A stretch of 64,000 nt of DNA from Spirochaeta sp. UBA5339. Lineage in GTDB: Bacteria > Spirochaetota > Spirochaetia > DSM-2461. A program made the position numbers and the translations under genes. Shown piece after piece: positions 17,243 to 26,388 of this stretch. The stretch is from the NCBI GenBank assembly GCA_002408085.1, contig DHQL01000023.1, forward strand, positions 18,120 through 82,119. The letters run 5' to 3'. Under the pieces are notes generated by a model. It saw only the letters and a program-made list of their open reading frames with translations, was not told the DNA's origin and searched no databases. Numbering within the stretch: position 1 is the stretch's first letter; every line of letters starts with the position of its first letter.

Positions 17243-17800
17243 TCAGAATTCATAGACCTGCAGTTCCGGAAAAATGATGTCCTGCACCTTGCCCTGACTG
17301 AGAACCCTGTTTACAAGGTCCTTCAGTTCGGTCTTGATGATATGCTCTCTTTCCGGAGCCAGCTCTGCCGCTGTCTTCTGACTGAAGTAATTTCTGATAA
17401 TGTCTGTAAGCTGTGCCGTTCTGGCTACCAGCTCGGTCTGTACCTGGGAGTCCCCTTCTCTGTATCCGATGTCCACCTTGACAATTACGGAGTGAGGAGA
17501 CTGGTCACGGGTCACGCCTCTGATCTGAGGAATAAGGGTGTAATAGGTGTAGGGTTCGGGGATGGTCTCATAGGCCTGGGAGACTTCGGCAAAGCTTCTG
17601 TTTACCGATCCCTTGTCCAGGACCCTGAAAGTCACTACGGAAATTGTTATGGTCAGAAGGACGGCTACAATTCCCGCCGCCACATAGACCAGTACCCTGG
17701 CAATCTTGTCGGAGATAAAACGTTTCTTTTTTGTCTCACCCATCTCGTCGGGAGACGCCGCTTCAAGAGCATTTCCCAATTCTATATCTTCATCAGCCAT
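17243..17800 (-). CDS. fliL: Flagellar basal body-associated protein FliL
   Basis: A 185-residue protein with one membrane segment (about 34-58) and a periplasmic domain with the family pattern VKVDIGYREGD near 110. FliL associates with the stator and supports torque. A promoter candidate lies in the 84-base gap upstream (17830-17858). Confidence 0.92.
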   Translation of the reverse strand: MADEDIELGNALEAASPDEMGETKKKRFISDKIARVLVYVAAGIVAVLLTITISVVTFRVLDKGSVNRSFAEVSQAYETIPEPYTYYTLIPQIRGVTRDQSPHSVIVKVDIGYREGDSQVQTELVARTAQLTDIIRNYFSQKTAAELAPEREHIIKTELKDLVNRVLSQGKVQDIIFPELQVYEF

Positions 17801-17829
17801 CTTATCACCTGCATCCTATAAACAGATAA

Positions 17830-17858
17830 ATTTTATCAGATATAAGGGTTTTATGCAA
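17830..17858 (-). promoter_or_regulatory. Internal sigma-70-type promoter candidate before fliL
   Basis: In the motB-fliL gap the minus strand carries TTGCAT (17853-17858), a 17-base spacer and TAAAAT (17830-17835). The -10 box overlaps a 13-base odd palindrome GATAAATTTTATC, which could be an operator. It would give extra transcription of the fliL-fliM-fliY-export gate genes. Confidence 0.45.
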
Positions 17859-17884
17859 ACACTTCCTCATTTCTGACCCTTCAC

Positions 17885-18619
17885 TCACTCATGCGCTTCG
17901 GCAAGCACGATAATATCAACTCTCCGGTTGTAGGCCATGCCCTCGGGAGTCTCCTCATCGGCCAGGGGAACGGTGTCGCTCATCCCTGCGATCTGGAACT
18001 GCGCCTCATCCACACCAAGGTCCACAAGGTAGTGGAGAACATTGGCCGAACGGGCCGCCGACAGCTCCCAGTTGCTCGGCCAGGGGCCGTTGGGGTCGGT
18101 GGGACTGGAGTCCGTATGACCCTCGATCCGGAACTTCCTGTCCCTCAGGTCGGGGCTGGAAAGGAGTCCGGAAACCTTCTGAAGGATCTCACGGGTGCTC
18201 TCGATATCCACCTCGGCGCTGGCAGGACGGAAGAAGGCGTCGGAGGCCAGGGTAATCACCAGCCCCCGCTCGTCCTCGGTGATCCGCACCATCTTGCTCT
18301 TCACCTCGGGCTTGAACATGGACACCGCCGTCTGCCGCGCCTTGTCAAGACCTCTGGCCCTTTTGGTGGAGGGCATGGCCATTATGTTGTTTCCAAGCTC
18401 CGCCAGCTCTCCCACATCCAGGGTATTTCCTCCCTGAAGAGGCCCCAGACCATTAAAGGAAACCATTATCAGCTCCATTCTGGCGCCTTCAATGGTTTCC
18501 GGATTCATCAGAATAACAAAGAAACAGAGCAGGAGGGTAACCATGTCCCCGTAGGTGGTCATCCACTCGGCAGCCCCTTCTTCGCATTTTGGACACTTGT
18601 CCTGATCTTCATCGGCCAT
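17885..18619 (-). CDS. motB: Flagellar stator protein MotB
   Basis: A 244-residue stator subunit. The single membrane segment follows the signature AEWMTTYGDMVTLLLCFFVIL with the proton-binding Asp at residue 25. Residues 9-12 form a CPKC pair that is unusual in enteric MotB. The C-terminal 120 residues are an OmpA-like peptidoglycan-binding domain (RIEGHTDSSPTDP). It follows motA after 10 bases. Confidence 0.95.
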   Translation of the reverse strand: MADEDQDKCPKCEEGAAEWMTTYGDMVTLLLCFFVILMNPETIEGARMELIMVSFNGLGPLQGGNTLDVGELAELGNNIMAMPSTKRARGLDKARQTAVSMFKPEVKSKMVRITEDERGLVITLASDAFFRPASAEVDIESTREILQKVSGLLSSPDLRDRKFRIEGHTDSSPTDPNGPWPSNWELSAARSANVLHYLVDLGVDEAQFQIAGMSDTVPLADEETPEGMAYNRRVDIIVLAEAHE

Positions 18620-18629
18620 AGGCTATCCC

Positions 18630-19403
18630 CTACTCTCCGCTGCTCTTCTGAGGCCGTTCGGCCGGAGGCAGATAGGTATAAAGCTTGTCTTCCAGAATTC
18701 TGGGGTTATCCCCGGACTGGATAGACAGGATTCCCTGAACCATAATCTCCTTAACCAGGAGCTCCTCCTTGTTTCTGTCCTCCAGCTTAATCTGGATGGG
18801 CATAAGCACAAGGTTGGCAAAGATGGAACCGTAAAGGGTGGTTACAAGGGCAACCGCCATGTTGGGACCGATGGATGACGTATCCTCAAGGTTTGCCATC
18901 ATACCGATCAGCCCCAGCAGGGTACCGATCATTCCGAAGGCCGGAGCAATCTTACTCCAGTTACCGAAAAAGTCAATCCCGTCCTGGTGACGGGCATCGA
19001 TCATCGACACGTTGCCGTAGAGGATCTTCTTGATCACATCCGGGTCGGTACCGTCAACAACAAGCCGCAGGCCTCCCCTGAGAAAGTCATCCTCCACATC
19101 ATTCAAGGCATCATCCAGGGAGAGGAGACCCTCTTTACGGGCATTGTCTGCAAAGGTAACCAGCTGTGTGATAATGGCTTCCTTGTTATAGACCTGCACA
19201 TTCATGGCTATATTCAGAAACTTGGTAAACCCCAGGGCTCTCTGCATGGGGCTTGCGGCGATCATAGCCGCAAAGGAGCCGAATATTACAATAATAACCG
19301 AGGCAATATCAATATAGAGATTGATCGCGTTTCCCGCGGCCAGAATCGATCCGATGATCAGCAGAAATCCGCCGAACAAACCGCCTATCGTTGCTATATC
19401 CAT
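18630..19403 (-). CDS. motA: Flagellar stator protein MotA
   Basis: A 257-residue stator subunit with four membrane segments and a large cytoplasmic loop. The conserved stretch WSKIAPAFGMIGTLLGLIGMM lies at about 149-169. It forms the ion channel together with MotB. Gene order flbD-motA-motB is the standard spirochaete one. Confidence 0.96.
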   Translation of the reverse strand: MDIATIGGLFGGFLLIIGSILAAGNAINLYIDIASVIIVIFGSFAAMIAASPMQRALGFTKFLNIAMNVQVYNKEAIITQLVTFADNARKEGLLSLDDALNDVEDDFLRGGLRLVVDGTDPDVIKKILYGNVSMIDARHQDGIDFFGNWSKIAPAFGMIGTLLGLIGMMANLEDTSSIGPNMAVALVTTLYGSIFANLVLMPIQIKLEDRNKEELLVKEIMVQGILSIQSGDNPRILEDKLYTYLPPAERPQKSSGE

Positions 19404-19411
19404 AAAATTGA

Positions 19412-19615
19412 CTACTCCTCGTTCTTGAATCCGCCGATCCGGCGCCTGTACTCCACGATCCGTTCAAAGACCGTATCATAGTCCTCCTGAACAACCAGGC
19501 GCTTTCCCGACAGCATTACTATGGTAGTGCTGGCTTCGGTCTCAATGTACTCGATCTGATGGGGATTCAGATACAAAATTTTGCCCAGTTTCCCCATCAT
19601 GGTTACCTTGATCAT
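19412..19615 (-). CDS. flbD: Flagellar protein FlbD
   Basis: A 67-residue protein of the FlbD/SwrD family, recognisable by GKILYLNPHQIEYIETEA and the basic VFERIVEYRRRIGGF tail. Members lie between flgE and motA in Firmicutes and spirochaetes; in Bacillus the homologue raises stator power. It ends 9 bases before motA. Confidence 0.9.
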   Translation of the reverse strand: MIKVTMMGKLGKILYLNPHQIEYIETEASTTIVMLSGKRLVVQEDYDTVFERIVEYRRRIGGFKNEE

Positions 19616-19631
19616 CTATTGCCCGCTACCA

Positions 19632-21020
19632 TTATCTCTTCAGCTGCAGAAGTTCCTGCAGCATGGTGTCACTGGTGGTAATGGACTTGCTGTTTGCCTG
19701 AAAACCTCTCTGGGTCACGATCATATCGGTAAACTGCTCGGCAAGGTCCACATTACTCATCTCAAGGGCACCGGAAACAAACTTACCCTTCCCTGCTATT
19801 CCGGAGGGCCCTACATTGGCCTCGCCGGAGTTGATTGTCTGAACATAGGTGCTCTCACCGGCCTTTTCAAGACCGCCGGGGTTAACAAAGCTAGCAAGGG
19901 CAACCTGCCCCAGTGAACGGTTGGTTCCATTGGAGTAGACACCTGTGATCTCTCCCTTGGCGTCGATCTTGAAGGTCTCAAGATATCCCATGGAGTATCC
20001 ATTCTGACGGAAGGCCTTGGTGGAGGATGTTTCGGCAAACTGGGTTACCGTATTGGTATAGCTGCCCACCTCTCCCAGGTTGAGGTTGAAGGTCTGACGC
20101 AGAAGAGCTCCGTCGGCACCGGGGGTTGTATCCTGCACATCAAAGGATACGGGAACCAGAAGATTCCCCGCCTCGATCCGGTCTCCCTGTGCATCAAAGG
20201 CCGCCGTCAGGGCGCCGAGGTTGTCAAACTCCATGATAAAGTTGCCGTCGGCGTTGTTCTCGGCTCCTATCTCGATGGTGGTGTTGCTGGGTGCTTCCTG
20301 TTCACCGTCGATATTGACGTTGACGTTCCACTGGTTGGCCACACCGGGTACCTTGGTAAAGCTGACTGTCATCTTGTGGACGTTACCGAAGTTGTCATAG
20401 ATATCCTTGTCCACTGTCCAGGTTCCCTCTCTGATATCTCCGGGGCCTGCGCCGTCGAGGATCTCGGGAGTTCTCTTGTCCAGGTTACAGGCCAGTTCCA
20501 CCTCGCTGGTGGCGCTGGCGGGGTCCTTGCTTCCCACGGGAATAAAGAGACTGGAGGTGTCCGCGGCGGTATTAATATAGGTCTCGCCGTCGATGGTCTC
20601 GGCCTGCCAGCCCTGAACTCGCATACCGTTAGCGGGATTGACGAGCATTCCCTCTTCATCCAGACCGAAGGCTCCGGCTCTGGAGTAGAACTCCTTGTCT
20701 CCCTGGCTGAGGATAAAGAATCCCTCACCCTGGATGGCCAGGTCAGTTGTGTTCCCTGTGGACTGAAGGGAGCCCTGGGTATGAATGGTATCGATGGTGG
20801 CCACCTGCATACCGAGTCCGACCTGCATGGGGTTTACACCACCAAGCTCTTCTGTGGGTCGGGCTGCGCCTTTCAATCCCTGGGAGATCATATCCTGAAA
20901 GACAACCCGGCCTTTTTTAAATCCGATGGTGTTGACGTTGGATACATTGTTTCCGATTACATCCATCCTTGTCTGATGGTTCTGAAGTCCGGAAACTCCT
21001 GAATATAGTGAGCGCATCAT
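19632..21020 (-). CDS. flgE: Flagellar hook protein FlgE with lysinoalanine cross-link residues
   Basis: A 462-residue hook protein. The N-terminal rod-like motif VIGNNVSNVNTIGFKKGRVV and the C-terminal helix ending DTMLQELLQLKR are typical. Counting from the first Met, residue 165 is Lys (PVGSK) and residue 178 is Cys (VELACNLDKR). In Treponema denticola FlgE the same numbered residues form an intersubunit lysinoalanine bond after conversion of Cys178 to dehydroalanine. The gene overlaps flgD by four bases. Confidence 0.96.
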   Translation of the reverse strand: MMRSLYSGVSGLQNHQTRMDVIGNNVSNVNTIGFKKGRVVFQDMISQGLKGAARPTEELGGVNPMQVGLGMQVATIDTIHTQGSLQSTGNTTDLAIQGEGFFILSQGDKEFYSRAGAFGLDEEGMLVNPANGMRVQGWQAETIDGETYINTAADTSSLFIPVGSKDPASATSEVELACNLDKRTPEILDGAGPGDIREGTWTVDKDIYDNFGNVHKMTVSFTKVPGVANQWNVNVNIDGEQEAPSNTTIEIGAENNADGNFIMEFDNLGALTAAFDAQGDRIEAGNLLVPVSFDVQDTTPGADGALLRQTFNLNLGEVGSYTNTVTQFAETSSTKAFRQNGYSMGYLETFKIDAKGEITGVYSNGTNRSLGQVALASFVNPGGLEKAGESTYVQTINSGEANVGPSGIAGKGKFVSGALEMSNVDLAEQFTDMIVTQRGFQANSKSITTSDTMLQELLQLKR

Positions 21021-21466
21021 AACTGGGACTCTCCTTTGTATACTGTCTGCAGTGTATTGAAATCATAATAGCTGCCGTTTACCAGAAGCTGGGGGTATTC
21101 ACCGCCTGTTACCGCTTCTACGGTACCGGAAACGGTCTGTCCCGCAAAGTTCAGCTCAACATCCTTGCCTAGGACATTGTAGGCCTGTGAGCTGTTGAGG
21201 CGCTCGGCCATGGCGGTAAACTGCTGGTTCATATTGGTCATCTGCTCCAGGCTGGAAAACTGTGCCATCTGAGCGATAAACTCTTTATCTTCCATTGGTT
21301 TCGTAGGGTCCTGATGGGAGAGCTGGGTGATCAGGATCTTCATAAAGTCATCCTTGTCCAGACTCTGCTTGACAACTCTGTTGCCATTGAGGGCCTTATT
21401 AAAACTTTCGACCTGCATGGAAACTTTAGCGCTGTCCGATGCATTCATTGTAGTGCTGAAATCCAT
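21017..21466 (-). CDS. flgD: Hook cap / hook assembly protein FlgD
   Basis: A 149-residue hook scaffold protein. The conserved segment DKDDFMKILITQLSHQDPTKP leads into EFIAQMAQFSSLEQMTNM. It is shorter than enteric FlgD and lacks most of the C-terminal Ig-like region, as is common in spirochaetes. I place the start at the ATG at 21466, eight bases after an AGGAGAG box; a longer frame (to 21526) would begin next to the fliK stop without such a site. Confidence 0.92.
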   Translation of the reverse strand: MDFSTTMNASDSAKVSMQVESFNKALNGNRVVKQSLDKDDFMKILITQLSHQDPTKPMEDKEFIAQMAQFSSLEQMTNMNQQFTAMAERLNSSQAYNVLGKDVELNFAGQTVSGTVEAVTGGEYPQLLVNGSYYDFNTLQTVYKGESQL

Positions 21467-21526
21467 TCCAACTCTCTCCTGTATTATTGCCTTGAACCGG
21501 GACCCTCCCGGCTCTGCTGAAATCAT

Positions 21527-22957
21527 CTATACAACCAGATCTATCCGGCCTAGGTTCATATTCTCTTCGTAGACTACGGGAATCTGTCCATCCAGTTCAT
21601 CCAGCTCCGAAGAGGTAAAGTAGACGGGACTCTCTTGTCTATGCTGTGATCCCTGCTCCGCCTGGCCTCCGCCGACAGAGACATCCAGGGATGCCGTATT
21701 GAACCCGCTCTCCTCAAGAGACCGGGTCAGGTCCGCCAGATTGTTTAAAAACACCTGACGCACATTACTATTTTCGACAATTATTTTCCCGACTATATTG
21801 TTTTCATTCAGATTCAGATTAATCCGTACTTTTCCCAGGGCTTCAGGCTTCAGAATCAGCTTTATCTCACCCTCTTTATTGTCCTTGAGAACAAAACGGA
21901 TGCTCTTTGTCAGTTCCTGGGTCCCCTTGTCCTGAAGCTGCCGGTCCTGAAGGGCGGCTCCCTTCTGCTCTTCGGCGCTCATCAGAGCAAAGCTCTTTCC
22001 GCTGGCATCTGCGTTTTCGGCGACGGGCATGGCGGTGGTCACATCATCTGAAGAGGGAGTGAGTTCCAGAGTCAGCTTGTTTCCTTCACTGTTCTCCTCC
22101 ACACGGCGCAGCAGAGGGGCCTGCTCTTTTGCAGACCTTCTGTCCTCAACGGCAATCTTCAGATCCTGAGACTTTTTCTTTTCATCGGATTTTGCTGTTT
22201 TGCCGTTGTCCCTGGCAGCGGCCTTCTGAGCCAGAGCGGCCTGCTGCAGGGGTGTCTCCTCTGCATTCTTCACAGCCTCCTCGGCAAGCTGGCTGAGGGC
22301 ACTATCTCCCGCAGACTGTACCTGAACATCAACTGATTCCGAAGATTTCTGAGCCAGTCCTGCTTCGGTATCTTCTGCCATTACAGCTCCGGCAGTCTCA
22401 AGGTCAGCGGCTTTTTCTGCAGCCGATGCACCCGCTCCGGCCGATGCAGCAGAAGCCAGCTCGGCAGCCTCCATGGCGGCAGGCCCGGAGGACCGGCTCT
22501 TCTTTGCCTCAAGAGCTGTCAGAGTCTTCTCTTCCGAGACCTTCTCACCACCCTTAACAAGGTGCAGTACGGAAGACTCGGCAGGGCTCTTACTGCTCTT
22601 CTTTGCCAGAACCGCACTATCTTCAGCCTCAGCCTTTTCAGGCTTTCCGGCCTTTGTCTGTTTCTCTGATTTGTCTGATTTGGATAATTTTTCGGACCTG
22701 CGGGTATCCCAATCAGAGGAAGCTGTTTCCTGAGCTGCCTTTTCGCGGCCTTCAGTCCTCAGGTTGTTCCCGTCAGCCTCACTGCTTTCAGCAACCCGGC
22801 TTTCCTGGACCTGAGACAGCTCACTCTCCCGGGAGAGCTCCTGCTGCTCCCTGAGGGCGGTCTTGAATCCGTCATCTTTTATAGTCGGCGCGTTGTTCTT
22901 TTCTGTCCCCTGACTGACCGGAATAAACTCGGACGGGGAAGAAGACAATTGAATCAT
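21527..22957 (-). CDS. fliK: Flagellar hook-length control protein FliK
   Basis: A 476-residue protein. Residues 1-340 are low-complexity (Ala, Glu, Ser, Lys, Gln) with no fixed fold expected, as in FliK molecular rulers. The C-terminal domain (about 355-445) shows the Flg_hook core, with LILKPEALGKVRINLNLNEN followed by LNNLADLTRSLEESG. The name flbC is used for the Borrelia counterpart. It lies between flbB and flgD. Confidence 0.9.
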   Translation of the reverse strand: MIQLSSSPSEFIPVSQGTEKNNAPTIKDDGFKTALREQQELSRESELSQVQESRVAESSEADGNNLRTEGREKAAQETASSDWDTRRSEKLSKSDKSEKQTKAGKPEKAEAEDSAVLAKKSSKSPAESSVLHLVKGGEKVSEEKTLTALEAKKSRSSGPAAMEAAELASAASAGAGASAAEKAADLETAGAVMAEDTEAGLAQKSSESVDVQVQSAGDSALSQLAEEAVKNAEETPLQQAALAQKAAARDNGKTAKSDEKKKSQDLKIAVEDRRSAKEQAPLLRRVEENSEGNKLTLELTPSSDDVTTAMPVAENADASGKSFALMSAEEQKGAALQDRQLQDKGTQELTKSIRFVLKDNKEGEIKLILKPEALGKVRINLNLNENNIVGKIIVENSNVRQVFLNNLADLTRSLEESGFNTASLDVSVGGGQAEQGSQHRQESPVYFTSSELDELDGQIPVVYEENMNLGRIDLVV

Positions 22958-22973
22958 GGCACCTCCAGAAAGT

Positions 22974-23597
22974 TTAGTCTGCCGGTTTCAACGCCATCTT
23001 GCTCTGCAGTTCCGCTGCTCTTGTTGCGGGCATCAATGACAACCAGTAGGCAACCAGGGACGCACTTCCCGATTCGGCAGCCAGCCTTTCAGAGGTCCTC
23101 AGGACATCCACAAGCTCCGTATCCGCCATCTCAAGCATGATGGCCACGGCTCTTTCAGGCTGCATACCTTCCAGGTATTTTGCATTCTGTTCCAGGTTTG
23201 CTCTTTTATTGTCGTAAGAATTCAGAGCTTCATTTAGAGATTTCTCTTTTTCCTCTATACTTTTCCTGGTTTCTTCAAGCTGAGTCCCCAGTTCAGCCAG
23301 TTCAGCTTCCTTCAGCTGAATCTCCTGTTCCCGGGCTGTAAGCTCGGCTTCACGGATATCCAGGGCCTCCTCCTGCTTGCCAAGGCGCTCCCTGTCCAGA
23401 AGATAGAGGTCATCGGGCTGCTGCACCGGTTCGGGAACATCGATTCGGAGGGTCCGGAGAACCGGAGCAAGGGACTCACGGGCATCGATAAGCCCCAGAA
23501 AGTCCACCCAGAGCATTCCTCCGACAATGAGAAAAACAATCAGTATAATGAGAAAAAATATCTTCGCCACTCCGGCGCCGCCACCAATACCAGCCAC
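22974..23597 (-). CDS. flbB: Periplasmic flagellar collar protein FlbB
   Basis: A 207-residue protein with one N-terminal membrane segment (about 12-33), a coiled coil (about 70-135) and a C-terminal MgtE-N/MotE-like domain (GMQPERAVAIMLEMADTELVDVL). In Borrelia FlbB is the base of the spirochaete-specific collar around the motor. Its place between fliJ and fliK agrees. Confidence 0.88.
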   Translation of the reverse strand: MAGIGGGAGVAKIFFLIILIVFLIVGGMLWVDFLGLIDARESLAPVLRTLRIDVPEPVQQPDDLYLLDRERLGKQEEALDIREAELTAREQEIQLKEAELAELGTQLEETRKSIEEKEKSLNEALNSYDNKRANLEQNAKYLEGMQPERAVAIMLEMADTELVDVLRTSERLAAESGSASLVAYWLSLMPATRAAELQSKMALKPAD

Positions 23598-23606
23598 TGG
23601 AATCTC

Positions 23607-24035
23607 CTATTCTTTTAAGCTATTCATATTATTCAGCAGATCATCAAGCTCGTGGGCTTCCGCCCTCTTCCTGACCTCGTTATATTCGGCCCTGCGCTTC
23701 TCCTTAAGCTTGTCCAGGCCCTCCCGTTTGGCACGGGCCTCCCTGTAGCGCTCTCTCAGAGACTCAAGCTGCCCCTCACGGGAGCTCATTTCCCTTTGAA
23801 GCTTTCCTATCTCCTGATCGATACGGGCCATATATAGCCCCTGCTGGAGAAGATCCTGTCCGACTGCACCTGCCGGAAGACGGCTTGTCTTCTTCAGGCC
23901 CTGTCGCTTTGATACCTTTTCACTTAGCAGGTTCCACTCGCTGACGGCCTTACCCAGGGCAATTTCCGCCTCCTGTTCCTCCTCCAGGCGGAGTTCCAGG
24001 ATCGAATCAAGCGAGAATTGAAATCGTTTCATCAT
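23607..24035 (-). CDS. fliJ: Flagellar export protein FliJ
   Basis: A 142-residue, almost entirely helical and coiled-coil protein that links the export ATPase to FlhA. It begins with the family pattern FQFSLDSILELRLEEE. The start overlaps the end of fliI by about 29 bases; the first two codons are both ATG, so either may be used. In Borrelia the gene is called flbA. Confidence 0.88.
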   Translation of the reverse strand: MMKRFQFSLDSILELRLEEEQEAEIALGKAVSEWNLLSEKVSKRQGLKKTSRLPAGAVGQDLLQQGLYMARIDQEIGKLQREMSSREGQLESLRERYREARAKREGLDKLKEKRRAEYNEVRKRAEAHELDDLLNNMNSLKE

Positions 24036-25383
24036 CCTCGTCCTTAAAGCCTTCGTGCATCAGATCCTCTTCGGTCAGATTGTCTCCGCTTATGGTCCCC
24101 GCGCTGATCAGGGTCTGTTTCAGATCAGCCTTCTCCTCTATTGCCTGCTGAAGAAACCCATTAATCTCTTCAATTTTGTCTATGGCCTCGTCTACAAGGG
24201 GATTGGAGCCCCTGGCATAGGCGCCTACGGAGATCAGGTCTTCCTTCTCGGTGTAGAGAGCCAGAAGCTTGCGTATATAACCCGCATTCCGGCGCATCCG
24301 CATGGGCATGACCCTGGTCTCCAGACGGGAGACGGAACTGAGCACATCCACCGCGGGATAGTGATATTTTTCTGCGAGCTTCCGTGCCAGCACAATATGA
24401 CCGTCCAGAATACCCCTTACGGCGTCGGTGATGGGCTCTTCCATATCATCCCCTTCCACCAGAATCGTATAGACCCCTGTAATACTGCCTTTCTGAGCGG
24501 TACCGCTTCGTTCCAGCAGCTTTGGGAGGATGGTGAAGACCGAAGGTGTGTACCCCCTTGTTGCCGGGGGCTCTCCCACGGCCAGTCCTATCTCCCTCTG
24601 ACTCATGGCCAGGCGGGTCACCGAGTCAAAGAGAAGCATCACGTTCTTTCCCTGATCCCGGAAGTACTCTGCAATTGTTGTGGCTGTAAAGGCGCCCCGG
24701 ACCCGGCTCAGTGCCGAGGTATCCCCGGTGGAAACAACCAGAACCGAGCGTTCAAGGCCCTCGGGTCCCAGATCATTCTCAATAAACTCCCGGACCTCCC
24801 GGCCCCGCTCACCAATAAGAGCGATGACATTGATATCAGCCGAGGTGTTCCTGGCGATCATCCCCAGAAGGGTTGACTTTCCCACTCCCGAGCCGGCAAA
24901 GATACCGATTCTCTGCCCCTCTCCAAGAGGTATCATGGAGTCGATGGAACGGATTCCCGTAACAATCTGGTTTGAAATGGGCTTTCTGTTCAAAGGGGAC
25001 GGGGGTGTCTGAAAGACAGAGCGCCTCTGGCTCCCCCTGATTCCCCCCCGGCCGTCTATGGGATGGCCCAGACCGTCCAGGGTCCTTCCCAGAAGATCAT
25101 CGGAGACCATAACAGAGAGCTGCTCGCCGGTGGCGATAACGGGGCATCCCGCCTCGATCCCCTGGATATCCTCGTAGGGCATCAGCTGAACCCGCTGGTC
25201 CTTCAGGGCCACCACCTCTGCCAGATACTCTCTGCCCTGCCTGGGCACAAGAATGCGGCAGACCTCGCCGATAACGGCCTGGGGACCGCTGGACTCGATA
25301 AGGCTGCCCTGAACCCGGATAACCCGGCCGTGATATTTAACGGTGTCGATCTGGTCGACTGTATCTATGTAACGTTCCAGCAT
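24007..25383 (-). CDS. fliI: Flagellum-specific ATPase FliI
   Basis: A 458-residue ATPase of the flagellar export apparatus, related to the F1 beta subunit. The P-loop GSGVGKST lies at about 164-171 and the Walker B region is VMLLFDSVTRLAMSQREIGL. I start it at the ATG at 25383, which follows a GGGAGGGGA box at good spacing; a frame extension of ten codons upstream lacks support. Confidence 0.95.
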   Translation of the reverse strand: MLERYIDTVDQIDTVKYHGRVIRVQGSLIESSGPQAVIGEVCRILVPRQGREYLAEVVALKDQRVQLMPYEDIQGIEAGCPVIATGEQLSVMVSDDLLGRTLDGLGHPIDGRGGIRGSQRRSVFQTPPSPLNRKPISNQIVTGIRSIDSMIPLGEGQRIGIFAGSGVGKSTLLGMIARNTSADINVIALIGERGREVREFIENDLGPEGLERSVLVVSTGDTSALSRVRGAFTATTIAEYFRDQGKNVMLLFDSVTRLAMSQREIGLAVGEPPATRGYTPSVFTILPKLLERSGTAQKGSITGVYTILVEGDDMEEPITDAVRGILDGHIVLARKLAEKYHYPAVDVLSSVSRLETRVMPMRMRRNAGYIRKLLALYTEKEDLISVGAYARGSNPLVDEAIDKIEEINGFLQQAIEEKADLKQTLISAGTISGDNLTEEDLMHEGFKDEDDETISILA

Positions 25384-25419
25384 GTTCCCCTCCCCAGCGG
25401 CATGCCAGACCATGGTCTC

Positions 25420-26334
25420 TTACTGTTCGCCCTTCACCTTGATGGGCACAAGCTCCATGATCTTCTCTTCAATTTCCTTAAGCTGACTGGTAATTCTGGC
25501 ATCGATCTGACCGAAGTCGGTTTCGATAATACAGCCGCCGGGATCGACGGAGGTATCCTCCAGAATGGTGATGGATTTTACATTCTCCACCATCTTCATA
25601 AAGTCTCTTGTATGGTCGGTGGCCAGATCCAGATCCGCCAGATTGACACGGACCGCAACATCTCCCCTGCTCTTGAGCTTCCTCAGGGCCTGAACTATAT
25701 TGTTGACCACAACATTTTTCTGGTTCTCCGAAATAACCTTGATGACCTTCCGGGAGATAAGAAGCACCAGATCGATCATCTGGGTTTCCGCCTCGTTGAT
25801 CATCTCTTCGCGCTTCTCGATAGCCTTGTCGATAATAACATGGAGACGCTCAACAAGGCGCTGTGCCTCGTCCCGTCCGTGCTGATAGCCCTCTTCCCGT
25901 CCGGCGTTTTCACCCAGCTGGCGGGCCTCCTCCTCAATACGGGACTGCTGCTCCCTGGCCTCGGCAACAATCTTCTCTGCTTCCGCTTTTGCATTTTCCA
26001 GAATCCGGGCGGCTTCGTTCTCAGCCTCAATCTTCTCCCGGCTGGCCTGATCGGTCTTGCGACGTACTTCTTCAAAGGCGGTCTCCTCCGCCTCCTTCCT
26101 GATCCGCTCAGCCTCGTCTTCGGCCCGCTGAATCATGCTCTGTTTCTCAGTCTCCCAGTTAACCTTGAAGGCCTCGGCTTCACGCCTGAGGTCATCGGCA
26201 GTCGGACCGGTGTACTCTTCAACATCCGCCAGTTCATCAAGGTCTGTCTCACTTTCAAATATGGGTGCATTGATCTGCACCTTCTGGGCAGTGAGATTGA
26301 CGATTTCCATGGGTCTGAACAGATTTTTTGCCAT
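25420..26334 (-). CDS. fliH: Flagellar export ATPase regulator FliH
   Basis: A 304-residue protein with a long charged helical region (about 50-180, repeated Ala/Glu/Lys heptads) and a C-terminal globular domain with the pattern VDPGGCIIETDFGQIDARI that is typical of FliH/YscL. It is longer than enteric FliH. It anchors FliI to the C ring. Confidence 0.92.
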   Translation of the reverse strand: MAKNLFRPMEIVNLTAQKVQINAPIFESETDLDELADVEEYTGPTADDLRREAEAFKVNWETEKQSMIQRAEDEAERIRKEAEETAFEEVRRKTDQASREKIEAENEAARILENAKAEAEKIVAEAREQQSRIEEEARQLGENAGREEGYQHGRDEAQRLVERLHVIIDKAIEKREEMINEAETQMIDLVLLISRKVIKVISENQKNVVVNNIVQALRKLKSRGDVAVRVNLADLDLATDHTRDFMKMVENVKSITILEDTSVDPGGCIIETDFGQIDARITSQLKEIEEKIMELVPIKVKGEQ

Positions 26335-26388
26335 AATCCTTACTCCAATATCCTGTCCCGGACTCTATCTGAACCGGGGCCTGAGGTC

